Below are positions 24,766 through 33,690 of a stretch of DNA of 64,000 nucleotides, in pieces. The notes under the pieces are model-generated. The model worked only from the letters and a program-made list of their open reading frames with translations. It did not search any database and had not been told where the DNA came from. Each line of letters starts with the position of its first letter. Position 1 is the first letter of the stretch. Origin of the DNA: Aeromonas rivuli (GTDB lineage Bacteria > Pseudomonadota > Gammaproteobacteria > Enterobacterales > Aeromonadaceae). Both the position numbers and the translations under genes were made by a program. The stretch is from contig NZ_CDBJ01000042.1 in the NCBI RefSeq assembly GCF_000820045.1, positions 124,001 to 188,000 of the forward strand, read 5' to 3'.

Positions 24766-24794
24766 CTTAATTGGCAAATTGAATGCCTATTAAG
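24766..24794 (+). promoter_or_regulatory. 29-bp inverted repeat in the hcp promoter, with sigma-54-like spacing
   Basis: CTTAATTGGCA (24766-24776) and TGCCTATTAAG (24784-24794) are 11-bp arms that match at 10 positions around a 7-base centre. The same segment contains TTGGCA and TGCC with GG-N10-GC spacing (24773/24785), as in sigma-54 promoters. No NorR boxes (GT-N7-AC) were found upstream. It could be an operator, a sigma-54 promoter, or both. Confidence 0.45.
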
Positions 24795-24860
24795 TTACCG
24801 GTGAGGGGCATAGAATCGCCACAAAACAAGCAACTGAAATGTCCAATTAGGAGCGGCATG

Positions 24861-26510
24861 ATGTTTTGTGTGCAATGTGAACAGACAATTCGTACCCCGG
24901 CAGGCAATGGCTGTGCTTATGCACAGGGCATGTGCGGCAAGACGGCCGAAACCTCGGATCTGCAGGATGTGCTGATCTATGCCCTGCAGGGCCTCAGTGC
25001 CTGGGCGCTGGCGGCCCGCGAGCACGGTGTCATCGACAACGAGATCGATGCCTTCGTGCCCAAGGCCTTCTTCGCCACCCTCACCAACGTCAACTTCGAC
25101 TCCGCCCGCATCGTCGGCTACGTCAACCAGGCGCTGGCTCATCGTCAGCAGCTGGCCGACCGTCTGGCCGCGCTGGCGGTGCAAGTCAGCGAGCTGCCCG
25201 CCGCCGCCCGCTTCGAGCCCGGTGCCGAACTGCTGGAACAGCTGGCCCATGCGCCCCAGACCGCGGTCAATCGCGGCAAGAGCGAGGTCAACGAAGACAT
25301 CATGGGGCTGCGTCTGCTCTGCCTCTATGGCCTCAAGGGCGCCGCCGCCTACATGGAGCACGCCCGGGTGCTGGATCAGCAAGACAGCGCCGTGGCGGCC
25401 GAGTTTCATCGCATCATGAGCTGGCTCAGCACTGACCCGAGCGATCTGGATCCCCTGTTCAAGTGCGCCATGGAGATAGGTCTGCTCAACTTCCGCATCA
25501 TGGAGATGCTGGATCTGGGCGAGACCACGGCGTTTGGCCACCCTGAGCCGACCCAAGTGCTCGTCACTCCAGTGCCAGGCAAGTGCATCCTGGTCTCCGG
25601 CCACGACATGATGGATCTCAAGCTGATCCTGGAACAGACCATGGGCACCGGCATCCATGTTTACACCCACGGCGAGATGCTGCCGGCGCTGGCCTACCCC
25701 TTCTTCAAGCAGTACCCCCACCTGGTGGGCAACTACGGATCTGCCTGGCAGAACCAGCAAAAAGAGTTTGCGAACTTCCCCGGCGCCGTGGTGATGACCT
25801 CCAACTGCATCATCGATCCCAAGGTGGGTGACTACAGCGATCGCATCTTCACCCGCTCCATCGTCGGCTGGCCGGGGGTGACTCACCTTGAAGGAGACGA
25901 TTTCTCCGCCGTGGTGGCGAAAGCTTTGGCGCTGGACGGTTTCAAACACACCGAGCTCGAGCACTTCATCACCATCGGCTTCGCCCGCAACGCCCTGATG
26001 CAGGCCGCCCCGGCGGTGATCGACAAGGTGAAAGCCGGGGAAATCAGCCACTTCTTCCTGGTGGGCGGTTGTGACGGCGACAAGGCCGAGCGCGCCTACT
26101 TCACCGAGTTTGCCAAGGCCGCCCCCCAAGACAGTCTGCTGCTCACCCTGGGCTGCGGCAAATACAAGTTCAACAAGCTCGATTTCGGTGACATCGGCGG
26201 CATACCCCGTCTGCTGGATGTGGGCCAATGCAACGATGCCTACTCCGCCATCCAGCTCGCCCTGGCGCTCTCCGAGGCGTTCGAGTGCGGCGTCAACGAT
26301 CTGCCGCTGACCCTGGTGCTCTCCTGGTTCGAGCAAAAAGCCATCGTCATCCTGCTCACCCTGCTGGCACTCGGGGTGAAAGACATTCGCACCGGCCCGA
26401 CCGCTCCGGCCTTCCTCACACCGGCCCTGCTCAAGGTGCTGGAGGAGCAGTTCGGTCTGAAAGGTACCACTACCGCAGAGGCGGATCTGGCCGAGATACT
26501 GGCGGCCTGA
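24861..26510 (+). CDS. hcp: Hcp, hybrid cluster protein (hydroxylamine/NO reductase)
   Basis: The 549-residue protein closely follows E. coli Hcp (550). N-terminal cysteines in MFCVQCEQT and GMCGK bind the Fe-S cluster. Hybrid-cluster ligands lie in [37 protein letters not shown] and [11 protein letters not shown]. It is an NO reductase or S-nitrosylase acting under anaerobic nitrosative stress, with electrons from Hcr. ATG 24861 is preferred over ATG 24858 because AGGAG (24849-24853) is 7 bases upstream. The promoter has a perfect FNR box. Its last 80 bases are repeated twice more downstream. Confidence 0.96.
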   Translation: MFCVQCEQTIRTPAGNGCAYAQGMCGKTAETSDLQDVLIYALQGLSAWALAAREHGVIDNEIDAFVPKAFFATLTNVNFDSARIVGYVNQALAHRQQLADRLAALAVQVSELPAAARFEPGAELLEQLAHAPQTAVNRGKSEVNEDIMGLRLLCLYGLKGAAAYMEHARVLDQQDSAVAAEFHRIMSWLSTDPSDLDPLFKCAMEIGLLNFRIMEMLDLGETTAFGHPEPTQVLVTPVPGKCILVSGHDMMDLKLILEQTMGTGIHVYTHGEMLPALAYPFFKQYPHLVGNYGSAWQNQQKEFANFPGAVVMTSNCIIDPKVGDYSDRIFTRSIVGWPGVTHLEGDDFSAVVAKALALDGFKHTELEHFITIGFARNALMQAAPAVIDKVKAGEISHFFLVGGCDGDKAERAYFTEFAKAAPQDSLLLTLGCGKYKFNKLDFGDIGGIPRLLDVGQCNDAYSAIQLALALSEAFECGVNDLPLTLVLSWFEQKAIVILLTLLALGVKDIRTGPTAPAFLTPALLKVLEEQFGLKGTTTAEADLAEILAA

Positions 26511-26670
26511 TCAAGGTGCTGGAGACATAGTCCGGTCTCAAGGGAACCACCACGGCTGAAGCAGATCTGGCCGAGATACTGGCTGCCTGATCAAGGTGCT
26601 GGAGACATAGTCCGGCCTGAAGGGCACCACCACGGCCGAAGCAGATCTGGCCGAGATCCTGGCGGCCTGA
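26431..26670 (+). repeat. three tandem 80-bp copies of the hcp 3' end
   Basis: Units are 26431-26510 (the real end of hcp), 26511-26590 and 26591-26670. Each begins TCAAGGTGCTGGAG and ends CTGGC(G/T)GCCTGA. Units 2 and 3 share GGAGACATAG where hcp has GGAGGAGCAG, which puts a TAG in the hcp-like frame. They therefore cannot be translated through. They differ from each other at only a few bases, so unit 3 probably arose from unit 2 or the reverse. Confidence 0.95.
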
Positions 26671-26727
26671 ATCGGGCGACATTGCAGGCGGTGCCAGCCT
26701 GACTTGAGGAATATGTTGTAAGCCTTT

Positions 26728-26752
26728 GGCGAGCCCCCGGCTCGCCTTTTTT
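26728..26752 (+). terminator. intrinsic terminator between hcp and hcr
   Basis: GGCGAGCC and GGCTCGCC form a perfect 8-bp stem with a CCC loop, followed by six T. It ends 37 bases before hcr, so hcr probably depends on read-through or on its own promoter. Confidence 0.88.
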
Positions 26753-26789
26753 CGAATCAGACCTTTTTATCAGACCGAGGAGCCTTGCG

Positions 26790-27803
26790 ATGACTTCCAC
26801 CTCTCTTTCCCTGCGCTGCATTGGCCGCCGCGCCGACACCCACGACGTGACCAGCTGGCAGTTTGTCGCCGCGGAGGGCACGCTGCCCGCCGTGCTGGCC
26901 GGTCAGTGCGTGACCCTGCACACCGAGATAGACGGCCAGCCCCAGCCCCAGTGCCGGGCCTACACCCTCTCCTCCAGCCCGCATGACCCTTGCTGGCAGG
27001 TCACCATCAAAGACGTGGGGCGGGTCTCCCACCATCTACACCAGAGCCTGCAGGTAGGGGACCAGATCCGGGCCGACGGCCCCTTCGGCGACTTCAATCT
27101 GACCGCGCTGCCTTGCGAGCGGCCGCTGCTGCTGAGCGCCGGCTCCGGCATCACCCCCATGTGGGCCATGCTGCGCGGCGAGCTGGCCAGACGGCCCGAT
27201 GCGGACATCCGCTTTGTCCACAGCGCCCGATCGCCAGCGGATGTGATCTTCGCCGATGAATTGACCGCGCTGGCCGAGGCTCATGCCGGGCTGCGTCATG
27301 CCTTGATATTGGAAGAGGCCCCGGCGGCTCACCCCTGGGTGGGGCGTCTCACACCCTCCATGCTCAAGGAACTGGCGCCGGACTTGCTCGACCGTCACGT
27401 CTATCTGTGCGGCCCGGCCCCTTACATGGCGGCGGTGAGCACCATGCTGGCGGATCTGGGGTTGCCGGCGGCGCAGTTGCATCAGGAGTCGTTCGGCCTG
27501 CCTGCTGTTACATCGGGTGCGGCGCCGGTTGCGGCCGTTGGCGACCATTTCTGGCTGACCCTCACCAAGAGCGGCAAGAAGGTGAAGATACTGCCGGGGC
27601 AGACCCTGCTCGCCGCCCTGGAAGAGGCGGGGGTGCGTATCAATGCCGCTTGTCGGGCCGGGGTCTGTGGCAGCTGTCGTTGTACCACCACGGGGGAGAT
27701 AGAGCGCCAGAGCGTGGCGACCCTGACTCCGGCTGAGCTGGAGCAGGGAGTGGTGCTGGCCTGCTCTTGCACGGCCCGGGGAGATATTGGCCTGGATTGC
27801 TGA
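26790..27803 (+). CDS. hcr: Hcr, NADH:Hcp oxidoreductase
   Basis: The 337-residue protein delivers electrons from NADH to Hcp. The FAD-binding domain has RAYTLSSSPHD. The NAD-binding domain has LLSAGSGITPMWAMLRGEL and VYLCGPAPYMAAV. The C-terminal 2Fe-2S ferredoxin domain has the cysteine pattern CRAGVCGSCRC plus a distal Cys in VLACSC. GAGGAG precedes the ATG. It is split from hcp by repeats and a terminator. Confidence 0.92.
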   Translation: MTSTSLSLRCIGRRADTHDVTSWQFVAAEGTLPAVLAGQCVTLHTEIDGQPQPQCRAYTLSSSPHDPCWQVTIKDVGRVSHHLHQSLQVGDQIRADGPFGDFNLTALPCERPLLLSAGSGITPMWAMLRGELARRPDADIRFVHSARSPADVIFADELTALAEAHAGLRHALILEEAPAAHPWVGRLTPSMLKELAPDLLDRHVYLCGPAPYMAAVSTMLADLGLPAAQLHQESFGLPAVTSGAAPVAAVGDHFWLTLTKSGKKVKILPGQTLLAALEEAGVRINAACRAGVCGSCRCTTTGEIERQSVATLTPAELEQGVVLACSCTARGDIGLDC

Positions 27804-27886
27804 GGGCTCATTAGTATCTCACTCTTTTCCCGCCGGGTCAGGGCGAGTACACTCTGGCCAGTTTCACCAGAACACGGAATAAAAGA

Positions 27887-28900
27887 ATGACAATACTGGT
27901 CACGGGCGGCGCCGGATATATCGGCTCTCACACCCTGGTTGAACTGCTCAATGCCGGGCAGCAACTGGTGGTACTGGATAATCTGTCGAACTCCTCCCTT
28001 GAGTCTCTCAGGCGGGTCGAGCGGATCACCGGCAAGGCCGTTACCTTCGTCGAGGGGGATATTCTCGACAGAGCCTGCCTGCAGGGGCTATTTGCCTCGC
28101 ACCAGATAGACGCTGTTATCCATTTTGCCGGGTTGAAGGCGGTGGGGGAGTCCGGCCAGATCCCGCTCACCTATTACCAGAACAACGTGACCGGCACCCT
28201 GGTGCTGTGTGAGGAGATGGCCAAGGCTGGCGTGTTCCGGCTGGTGTTCAGCTCCTCCGCCACCGTCTATGGCGATCCGGCCTCGGTGCCCCTGCGAGAA
28301 GATTTCCCCACCAGTGCCACCAACCCCTATGGTCGCTCCAAGCTGATGGTGGAGGAGATACTGCGGGATCTCGCCACGTCCGACCCCCGCTGGGCCATAG
28401 TGCTGCTGCGCTACTTCAACCCGGTCGGTGCCCACGAGAGCGGCCTCATCGGCGAAGATCCCAACGGCATTCCCAACAACCTGCTGCCCTATATCAGCCA
28501 GGTCGGGGTGGGCAAGCTCAAGGAGCTGGGGGTGTTTGGCAACGACTACCCGACGGCGGACGGCACCGGGGTGCGCGACTACATCCATGTAGTGGATCTC
28601 GCCATCGGCCACCTCAAGGCACTGGCCCGCATCCAGAGCGACACCGGGGTGTTCACCTACAACCTGGGCACCGGTCAGGGCTATTCGGTGCTGGAGATGA
28701 TCGCCGCATTTGAGGCCGCCAGTGGTCGCACCATTCCCTACCAGATAAAACCGCGTCGCCCCGGCGACATCGCCGAGTGCTGGGCAGAACCCCATAAAGC
28801 CAGTGCCGAACTCGGCTGGCAGGCAATGCGTGGGCTGGAACAGATGATGACAGATACCTGGCGCTGGCAGAGCGGCAACCCCGAGGGGTATAAGGGCTGA
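27887..28900 (+). CDS. galE: GalE, UDP-glucose 4-epimerase
   Basis: The 337-residue extended SDR interconverts UDP-glucose and UDP-galactose in the Leloir pathway and for surface polysaccharides. The NAD motif is [19 protein letters not shown] (residues 3-21). Catalytic Ser is in [11 protein letters not shown] and the YxxxK in [12 protein letters not shown]. Other hallmarks are [19 protein letters not shown] and [14 protein letters not shown]. It matches E. coli GalE (338) in length. No other gal genes are adjacent. Confidence 0.95.
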   Translation: MTILVTGGAGYIGSHTLVELLNAGQQLVVLDNLSNSSLESLRRVERITGKAVTFVEGDILDRACLQGLFASHQIDAVIHFAGLKAVGESGQIPLTYYQNNVTGTLVLCEEMAKAGVFRLVFSSSATVYGDPASVPLREDFPTSATNPYGRSKLMVEEILRDLATSDPRWAIVLLRYFNPVGAHESGLIGEDPNGIPNNLLPYISQVGVGKLKELGVFGNDYPTADGTGVRDYIHVVDLAIGHLKALARIQSDTGVFTYNLGTGQGYSVLEMIAAFEAASGRTIPYQIKPRRPGDIAECWAEPHKASAELGWQAMRGLEQMMTDTWRWQSGNPEGYKG

Positions 28901-28928
28901 CCGCCGACTGATCTGCAAGACAAGTAGC

Positions 28929-28959
28929 AAAACGCCCCGACCAATGGTCGGGGCGTTTT
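28929..28959. terminator. bidirectional terminator between galE and the DsbA-family gene
   Basis: AAAACGCCCCGACC and GGTCGGGGCGTTTT are perfect 14-bp arms with an AAT loop. The A/T flanks serve both converging genes. Confidence 0.92.
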
Positions 28960-28988
28960 AGTTTGACAGCGAGAGTGTGACTAACCCG

Positions 28989-29741
28989 TTACTGGATGGC
29001 TTTACCGGCGCGCACATCCTTGATCACGTCTTGCAGACTGGCCATGTCGCGGGGCGCACCACGGAGGATCTGATCGCCGATGATGAAACCAGGGGTGCCC
29101 GAGATGTTCATGGCTTCGGCAAGGGCTCGGTTGGTACCCAGTGCCTTGTCTATGCTATCATCCTTGAACTTGGCCTCGGCCTTGCTCCAGTTGACCCCGG
29201 CACTCTCGGCGATCTGCTTGACCTGAGCCTCGCTGGCCAGGGGACCCTGATGGGCATAGAGAGCGTCATGGAAGGCCTGATATTTCTCGGGCTGACTGAG
29301 CTCAACCGCGAGGGCTGCGCGAGCAGCATAGGCGGAGGTCGGGCTCAGTATGGGGAACTGCTTGTAGATGTAGCGAATGTCCTTGTCTTCGGCCAGCAGC
29401 TGCTTGATGAGGGGGTGAGCCCGTTTGCAGTAGCCGCAGTTGTAATCGAAGAACTCGATCACGGTCAGCTTGCCTTTGGGATTACCGGTTTCGGGATCCT
29501 TGGCGGCATAGAGCTCCTTGGCATGGGACTGGATCATCGCCTTGTCATTCGCGGATTGTTGTCCCTCCTGCTTGGCACGCAGGGCGTTGGACATCTCGAC
29601 CAGGATTTCCGGATTCTTGACCAGATAATCACGCACTATCTGTTCGACATCGGACTTGGTCAGTTCGCTGGCCTGGACGGGGGCCGCGAGCAGGGAGGCG
29701 CCAGCCAGGGCGCAAAACAGGGCATGCTTGATCGTCTTCAT
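28989..29741 (-). CDS. DsbA-family thiol:disulfide interchange protein
   Basis: The 250-residue periplasmic protein has a signal peptide (cut near PVQA-SE). A helical N-terminal extension of about 75 residues (LTKSDVEQIVRDYLVKNPEILVEMSNAL) is followed by a thioredoxin fold with CxxC FFDYNCGYCKRAHPL. The cis-proline is in ISGTPGFIIG. The extension resembles ScsC/Com1-type proteins, which oligomerise and can act as isomerases. No ScsB or DsbB-like partner is adjacent. Confidence 0.85.
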   Translation of the reverse strand: MKTIKHALFCALAGASLLAAPVQASELTKSDVEQIVRDYLVKNPEILVEMSNALRAKQEGQQSANDKAMIQSHAKELYAAKDPETGNPKGKLTVIEFFDYNCGYCKRAHPLIKQLLAEDKDIRYIYKQFPILSPTSAYAARAALAVELSQPEKYQAFHDALYAHQGPLASEAQVKQIAESAGVNWSKAEAKFKDDSIDKALGTNRALAEAMNISGTPGFIIGDQILRGAPRDMASLQDVIKDVRAGKAIQ

Positions 29742-29893
29742 TCCATCTATCCTGGCATTTTTACAGTGTTGCCTATAGTGGTGTAGCCATAACCCAAGTC
29801 AAGCCATCTGCTTGAAAAAGCATGGATTATGACCTTTTTGTCTATCAGATGCGCCAAATAGACCAATAAAACAGCAAACAGTCTGGCAGGGGA

Positions 29894-29922
29894 TTTACAA
29901 GGGCACCGAGCATGGGTAATAT
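29894..29922 (+). promoter_or_regulatory. sigma-70 promoter of tRNA-Ser
   Basis: TTTACA (29894-29899), a 17-base spacer and TAATAT (29917-29922) lie 15 bases before the tRNA. The spacing is ideal. Confidence 0.75.
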
Positions 29923-29937
29923 CCGTCGCACTGCTGC

Positions 29938-30025
29938 GGAGGGGTGGCAGAGCGGCTGAATGCACCGGTCTTGAAAACCGGCGATGGGTGACCATCCGTG
30001 GGTTCAAATCCCACCTCCTCCGCCA
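29938..30025 (+). tRNA. tRNA-Ser (anticodon UGA)
   Basis: The 88-base gene has a long variable arm typical of serine tRNAs. The anticodon arm is CCGGT-CTTGAAA-ACCGG with anticodon TGA, the T loop is GGTTCAAATCC, and the encoded CCA is at 30023-30025. It has its own promoter and terminator. Confidence 0.95.
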
Positions 30026-30040
30026 TTTATTGAAGCCAAA

Positions 30041-30066
30041 AAGGCCACCCAAGGGGTGGCCTTTTT
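30041..30066. terminator. bidirectional terminator of tRNA-Ser and chbG
   Basis: AAGGCCACCC and GGGTGGCCTT pair around a short loop, flanked by A-run and T-run. It closes the tRNA transcript on the plus strand and the chb operon on the minus strand. Its core is close to the hairpins at 10003 and 51350. Confidence 0.85.
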
Positions 30067-30100
30067 GCATTGGATGTTTTTGTACTTGGGTGGTCAGCCA

Positions 30101-30871
30101 TTATTGCGATGACCAATCTCGATAACTGCACAGGCGATAGCCTCGCTCGGCGATGAGGGCTGGCAGGGCCGGATCGGTGAGGATGGCAAGCTCGGTGAGC
30201 CTGGGTTGGTGATAAGCGCTGCGCTGCACCTCGAGATCGATAAAGGCGGGGTGGCACATGATCTCCAGGGAGTTGACCCCTTGTTCATTGGCATCATCCA
30301 GCAGTTGCAGCAACAGCTCCCGGGTGAGTGATTCACCATAGAAGCGGCTGTCAAAACGCTGGCAACTGAGCTCATGGTTGACGGTCAGGCCGTGACGGCG
30401 CACCTCCTCCCGATCGATGCGCATAGGGATGCCCTGCTGGCGGGCGAAGGCTTCCACCAGGGGATAGAGGCTCGGCAGCATATGCACATGGTGATGGCTG
30501 TCGATGTGGCTGGGCGAGCGACCAAACAGGGTGATGAAACGGTCGAACTGCTGCCTTAGCTCTTCCATGATTTCCCTTGCAACCAGCAGACCCTGCTCGT
30601 TTTTTTGCCAGATGCTCTTGTCCAGCTCGCCCTGGGCATTGACCAGGCAGGAGAGAGGAGAGAGCGGCTTGCCCCAACTGAGCACGAAGTGCAGCCCGAT
30701 GGGCAAGTCAGGGAAGCGTTTGGCCAGCCAGGCCGCGTGTTCTATGGCCGGGGAGTTGACCATGGCGGTGGTCGAGCTGACCACCCCATGCTCGAAGGCT
30801 TCCACTATGCCGTAGCTCTGGGCAGGGCAGAGACCAAAGTCGTCGGCGTTGATAATCAATCTTTTATGCAT
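30101..30871 (-). CDS. chbG: ChbG, chitooligosaccharide deacetylase
   Basis: The 256-residue YdjC-family protein opens with the metal-binding KRLIINADDFGLCPAQSYGI. It contains the HIDSHHHVHMLPSLYP motif, whose His residues complete the Zn/Mg site. It removes one acetyl group from (phosphorylated) chitobiose so that ChbF can cleave it and ChbR can sense it. I chose ATG 30871, preceded by AGGAG, to match the family N-terminus. It is the last gene of the chb operon, 48 bases after chbF. Confidence 0.92.
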   Translation of the reverse strand: MHKRLIINADDFGLCPAQSYGIVEAFEHGVVSSTTAMVNSPAIEHAAWLAKRFPDLPIGLHFVLSWGKPLSPLSCLVNAQGELDKSIWQKNEQGLLVAREIMEELRQQFDRFITLFGRSPSHIDSHHHVHMLPSLYPLVEAFARQQGIPMRIDREEVRRHGLTVNHELSCQRFDSRFYGESLTRELLLQLLDDANEQGVNSLEIMCHPAFIDLEVQRSAYHQPRLTELAILTDPALPALIAERGYRLCSYRDWSSQ

Positions 30872-30919
30872 CTCTATCTCCTGTATTGCCCCGCCGATAA
30901 TCAACGGGGCCCAGTGTTC

Positions 30920-32266
30920 TCAGGCGAGATCCGCAATGGCGGCGGCAAACTTGGGCAGGTGCTCGCGGTGGGCCAGCAGCAACTCCTGGGCAACGATTTT
31001 TGCCTCGTTGTCCGAGTGGATCAACGGATTGAGGTTCATGGCCAGCAGCAAGTCATCGAAGGAGCCGCTCAAGGCAGCCTGGGAGGCGGCAATCTCGAAG
31101 CTCTTGATGAGGTGAATGAGCCCGTTGACCTTGTCGTCGAAGCGGGTGAGGCGCGGGTGAGGAATGGCGCCATCACGGCCCACCAGGCAGGTCATCTCGA
31201 CAGTCCAGTCGGCCGGAATGTTGGTGACATGGCCATGGTGGGGGATGATCACATACTGTTCGCTGCGCTTGTCGTTATGGATGGCGCTGATCACCTCGCA
31301 GGCCGCATCCGAGTAGTAGGCGCCGCCGCGCAGCTCCAGCTCCTTGGGCTTCTCGTTGAGTTCAGGGTTCTGGTAGAGCTCAAACAGCGTTTTCTCGACT
31401 TGTTGCACCACCTGAGCCCGGGCACCGCCCTTGTAGAACTCGCCCATCTCTATCCCCAGCATCTCTTTCTCTTTGAAGTAGTAACGCAGGTAGGAGCAGG
31501 GCAACAGGCGCAGCCCGCGCATCAGGCTCGCATCGAAGGGCAAATCGAAGATGTTCTTGACCGAGCTGGCGCTGGTGAGGCTGCCGTCTATCACCCCCTC
31601 GAGCAGTTCATCGAAACGCGATACCCCATTGACCAGCACATCGCCGATGAACACCAGGTGATTGAGGCCGAAGATATCGATGGAGAGGGAGTCCTCTGCG
31701 CTGACCTTGAGGGCATCGCGCACAAACATCTGCATGCCGACCGGAATGTTGCACACCCCGATGAAGCGGCGGAAATGGGTGTGGCGATGCACGGCTTCGG
31801 TCACCATGCCAGCCGGATTGGTGAAGTTGATGAGCCAGGCATCCGGGCAGATCTCCTCCACATCGCGGATGATGTCGAAGATGACGGGGATGGTGCGCAG
31901 CCCCTTGAACAGGCCGCCCGCACCATTGGTCTCCTGACCCAGCAGGCCGTGGCTGAGGGGAATGCGCTCGTCTTTTTCCCGGGCCTGCAGCTGGCCGACC
32001 CGCAGCTGGGTGGTGACGAAGCTGGCGCCTTGCAGCGCGGCGCGGCGATCCAGGGTCTTGTGCAGCGTCATGGGGATGCCGGCTTTCTGGATCATGCGCT
32101 GGCACAGGTCGAAAATGATGTCCAGTTTCCCCTGACCTTCGGGGACATCGACCAGCCACAGCTCATCGATGGGCAATTCGGCGTAGCGTTTGATGAAGCC
32201 ATCGACCAGCTCCGGGGTGTAGCTGCTTCCGCCACCTATGGTGACCACTTTAAGCGTCTTGTTCAT
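30920..32266 (-). CDS. chbF: ChbF, GH4 phospho-chitobiase / 6-phospho-beta-glucosidase
   Basis: The 448-residue GH4 enzyme uses NAD and a divalent metal. The N-terminal NAD site is LKVVTIGGGSSYTPELVDGFI. The metal and substrate sites include INFTNPAGMVTEA, GVCNIPVGMQ and the GLNHLVF motif. It hydrolyses phosphorylated cellobiose and monodeacetylated chitobiose-6P. The start at ATG 32266 has an AGAGGTG site. Length matches E. coli ChbF (450). A 154-base gap with hairpin potential separates it from chbR. Confidence 0.93.
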   Translation of the reverse strand: MNKTLKVVTIGGGSSYTPELVDGFIKRYAELPIDELWLVDVPEGQGKLDIIFDLCQRMIQKAGIPMTLHKTLDRRAALQGASFVTTQLRVGQLQAREKDERIPLSHGLLGQETNGAGGLFKGLRTIPVIFDIIRDVEEICPDAWLINFTNPAGMVTEAVHRHTHFRRFIGVCNIPVGMQMFVRDALKVSAEDSLSIDIFGLNHLVFIGDVLVNGVSRFDELLEGVIDGSLTSASSVKNIFDLPFDASLMRGLRLLPCSYLRYYFKEKEMLGIEMGEFYKGGARAQVVQQVEKTLFELYQNPELNEKPKELELRGGAYYSDAACEVISAIHNDKRSEQYVIIPHHGHVTNIPADWTVEMTCLVGRDGAIPHPRLTRFDDKVNGLIHLIKSFEIAASQAALSGSFDDLLLAMNLNPLIHSDNEAKIVAQELLLAHREHLPKFAAAIADLA

Positions 32267-32420
32267 AAACACCTCTTTCATCATTTTCAAATTGGGTTGA
32301 ATAAGGGGCCGCCCTGCATCTGGGGGGGCAGTTAGCCGCAGCCACCTGTGGCAGGGGCCGTTAAATGGCGTCAGTTTGTTGGCAACCTTATGTTTTAAAT
32401 GAAAATATCTTTATCCTTCA

Positions 32421-33248
32421 TCAGGCCGGGGTTTCAAATTTCGGATAGAGATATTTGCGGTAGCTGCCCGGGGTAAAGGAGGTCAGCTTCTTGAAGTTTT
32501 TGATAAAGAGGCTGACATCGTTGTAGCCGGTCTCGAAGGCAATGTCGGCAACCGAATCGTTGGTGACTTCCAGCTGCATCTTGGCGTAGTTGACCCGGAT
32601 CTCGTTGATGATCTGCATAGGCGTCTTGTTGTAGTAACGCCGGGTGGCACGGGTCAGGTACTCCTGACTCTTGCCGGAGAGATGGATCAGATTGGCCAGG
32701 GCATCTTCGGCAAACAACGGGCGATCGTGCATGCGCTCAACCGCCTCATGGAGCCAGAGCGGCAGATCCTCGCTGGCCGAAGCGTCCTTATGGTGACGCA
32801 GCCGGTTCATCACCGAATAGGTCACCACTTCGAGAAACTCGGTCAGCGCCTCTTCCCGAAAGCCAGGGGAGACCAGCACCGACTCGATATAACTCAGAAA
32901 TTCATGCTTGAGCGGATAGGCCTGGGACGCCACGAAGTGTTCCGGCAGCAGGTACTTGAAGTGCTCGTCAAAGTAGCTGCGGCTGATCCCGACGTTGAAA
33001 ATCCGGGTGGTGCCGAACTCGTAGAAGCTCTGATGGGATGAGCCCAGCGGAATGAACACCAGATCGCCGCGCTCGAGCAGTACCCGCTTGCCGTTGACCT
33101 CCTGGTAGTAACGGCCGGTCAACACCAGGGTGAACTCGTAATAGTCGTGCTGATGCAAACCGGTTCCGCTCACCTGCTTGTTGTAGATGAACATGTGGAA
33201 GGGTCTGTTGTTAAACAGCTCGTTTTCCCGGATGGTCTTGACGCTCAT
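32421..33248 (-). CDS. chbR: ChbR, AraC-type regulator of the chb operon
   Basis: The 275-residue protein has an N-terminal cupin sensor ([39 protein letters not shown]). The C-terminal AraC double helix-turn-helix (about 170-270) ends with [34 protein letters not shown]. In E. coli ChbR represses chb without chitobiose and activates it with the deacetylated phosphorylated sugar, together with NagC and CRP. It lies inside the operon between chbA and chbF, as in E. coli. Confidence 0.9.
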   Translation of the reverse strand: MSVKTIRENELFNNRPFHMFIYNKQVSGTGLHQHDYYEFTLVLTGRYYQEVNGKRVLLERGDLVFIPLGSSHQSFYEFGTTRIFNVGISRSYFDEHFKYLLPEHFVASQAYPLKHEFLSYIESVLVSPGFREEALTEFLEVVTYSVMNRLRHHKDASASEDLPLWLHEAVERMHDRPLFAEDALANLIHLSGKSQEYLTRATRRYYNKTPMQIINEIRVNYAKMQLEVTNDSVADIAFETGYNDVSLFIKNFKKLTSFTPGSYRKYLYPKFETPA

Positions 33249-33280
33249 TATTCGCCCCTTATGACTGGCCGATGCCGCTG

Positions 33281-33634
33281 TTACTTGCCGAGCAGTTTTT
33301 CGTGCACGTCGATGAGTTCGTTGATGAGTTCCCGCGCCAGCATGGAGGTCATCAGGTGATCCTGGGCATGCACCAGCACTAGCGTGACCGGGATTTTGCC
33401 CTCGCCCTGGTCGCTCTCAATCAGCTGGGTCTGCACCTGGTGGGCGGCATTGAGGGCCTCGCGGGATTGGGTCATCAGCTGACGGGCGGCGGCCATGTCG
33501 CCCTCCTTGGCCTTCTTCAGGGCGCTGTAGGCCAGGCTGCGTGCCTGCCCCGAGTTGATGATGAGCCCCATCACCACCTCTTCCATGTCATCGCACGTCG
33601 TGTTCTCTGCCTCTATGTGGTCCATATCGAACAT
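33281..33634 (-). CDS. chbA: ChbA, PTS IIA component for N,N'-diacetylchitobiose
   Basis: The 117-residue PTS IIA(lac/cel) protein is helical and carries the phosphorylated histidine in [15 protein letters not shown]. It passes phosphate from HPr to ChbB. ATG 33634 gives the E. coli length (116). The frame is open further upstream, but that part reads into the gap after the GH1 gene. In E. coli chbA follows chbC directly, whereas here a GH1 gene sits between. Confidence 0.92.
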   Translation of the reverse strand: MFDMDHIEAENTTCDDMEEVVMGLIINSGQARSLAYSALKKAKEGDMAAARQLMTQSREALNAAHQVQTQLIESDQGEGKIPVTLVLVHAQDHLMTSMLARELINELIDVHEKLLGK

Positions 33635-33690
33635 CTCTTTATCCCCTTGATTACAGCTAGTTGATTGAAAGCGGTTTAATTGAATCTCAC

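Noticed and set aside
24795-26336. 513-codon minus-strand frame
   Set aside because: Antisense to hcp, with no recognisable domain.
30605-32335. 576-codon plus-strand frame
   Set aside because: It runs opposite chbG and chbF, both well supported by conserved motifs.
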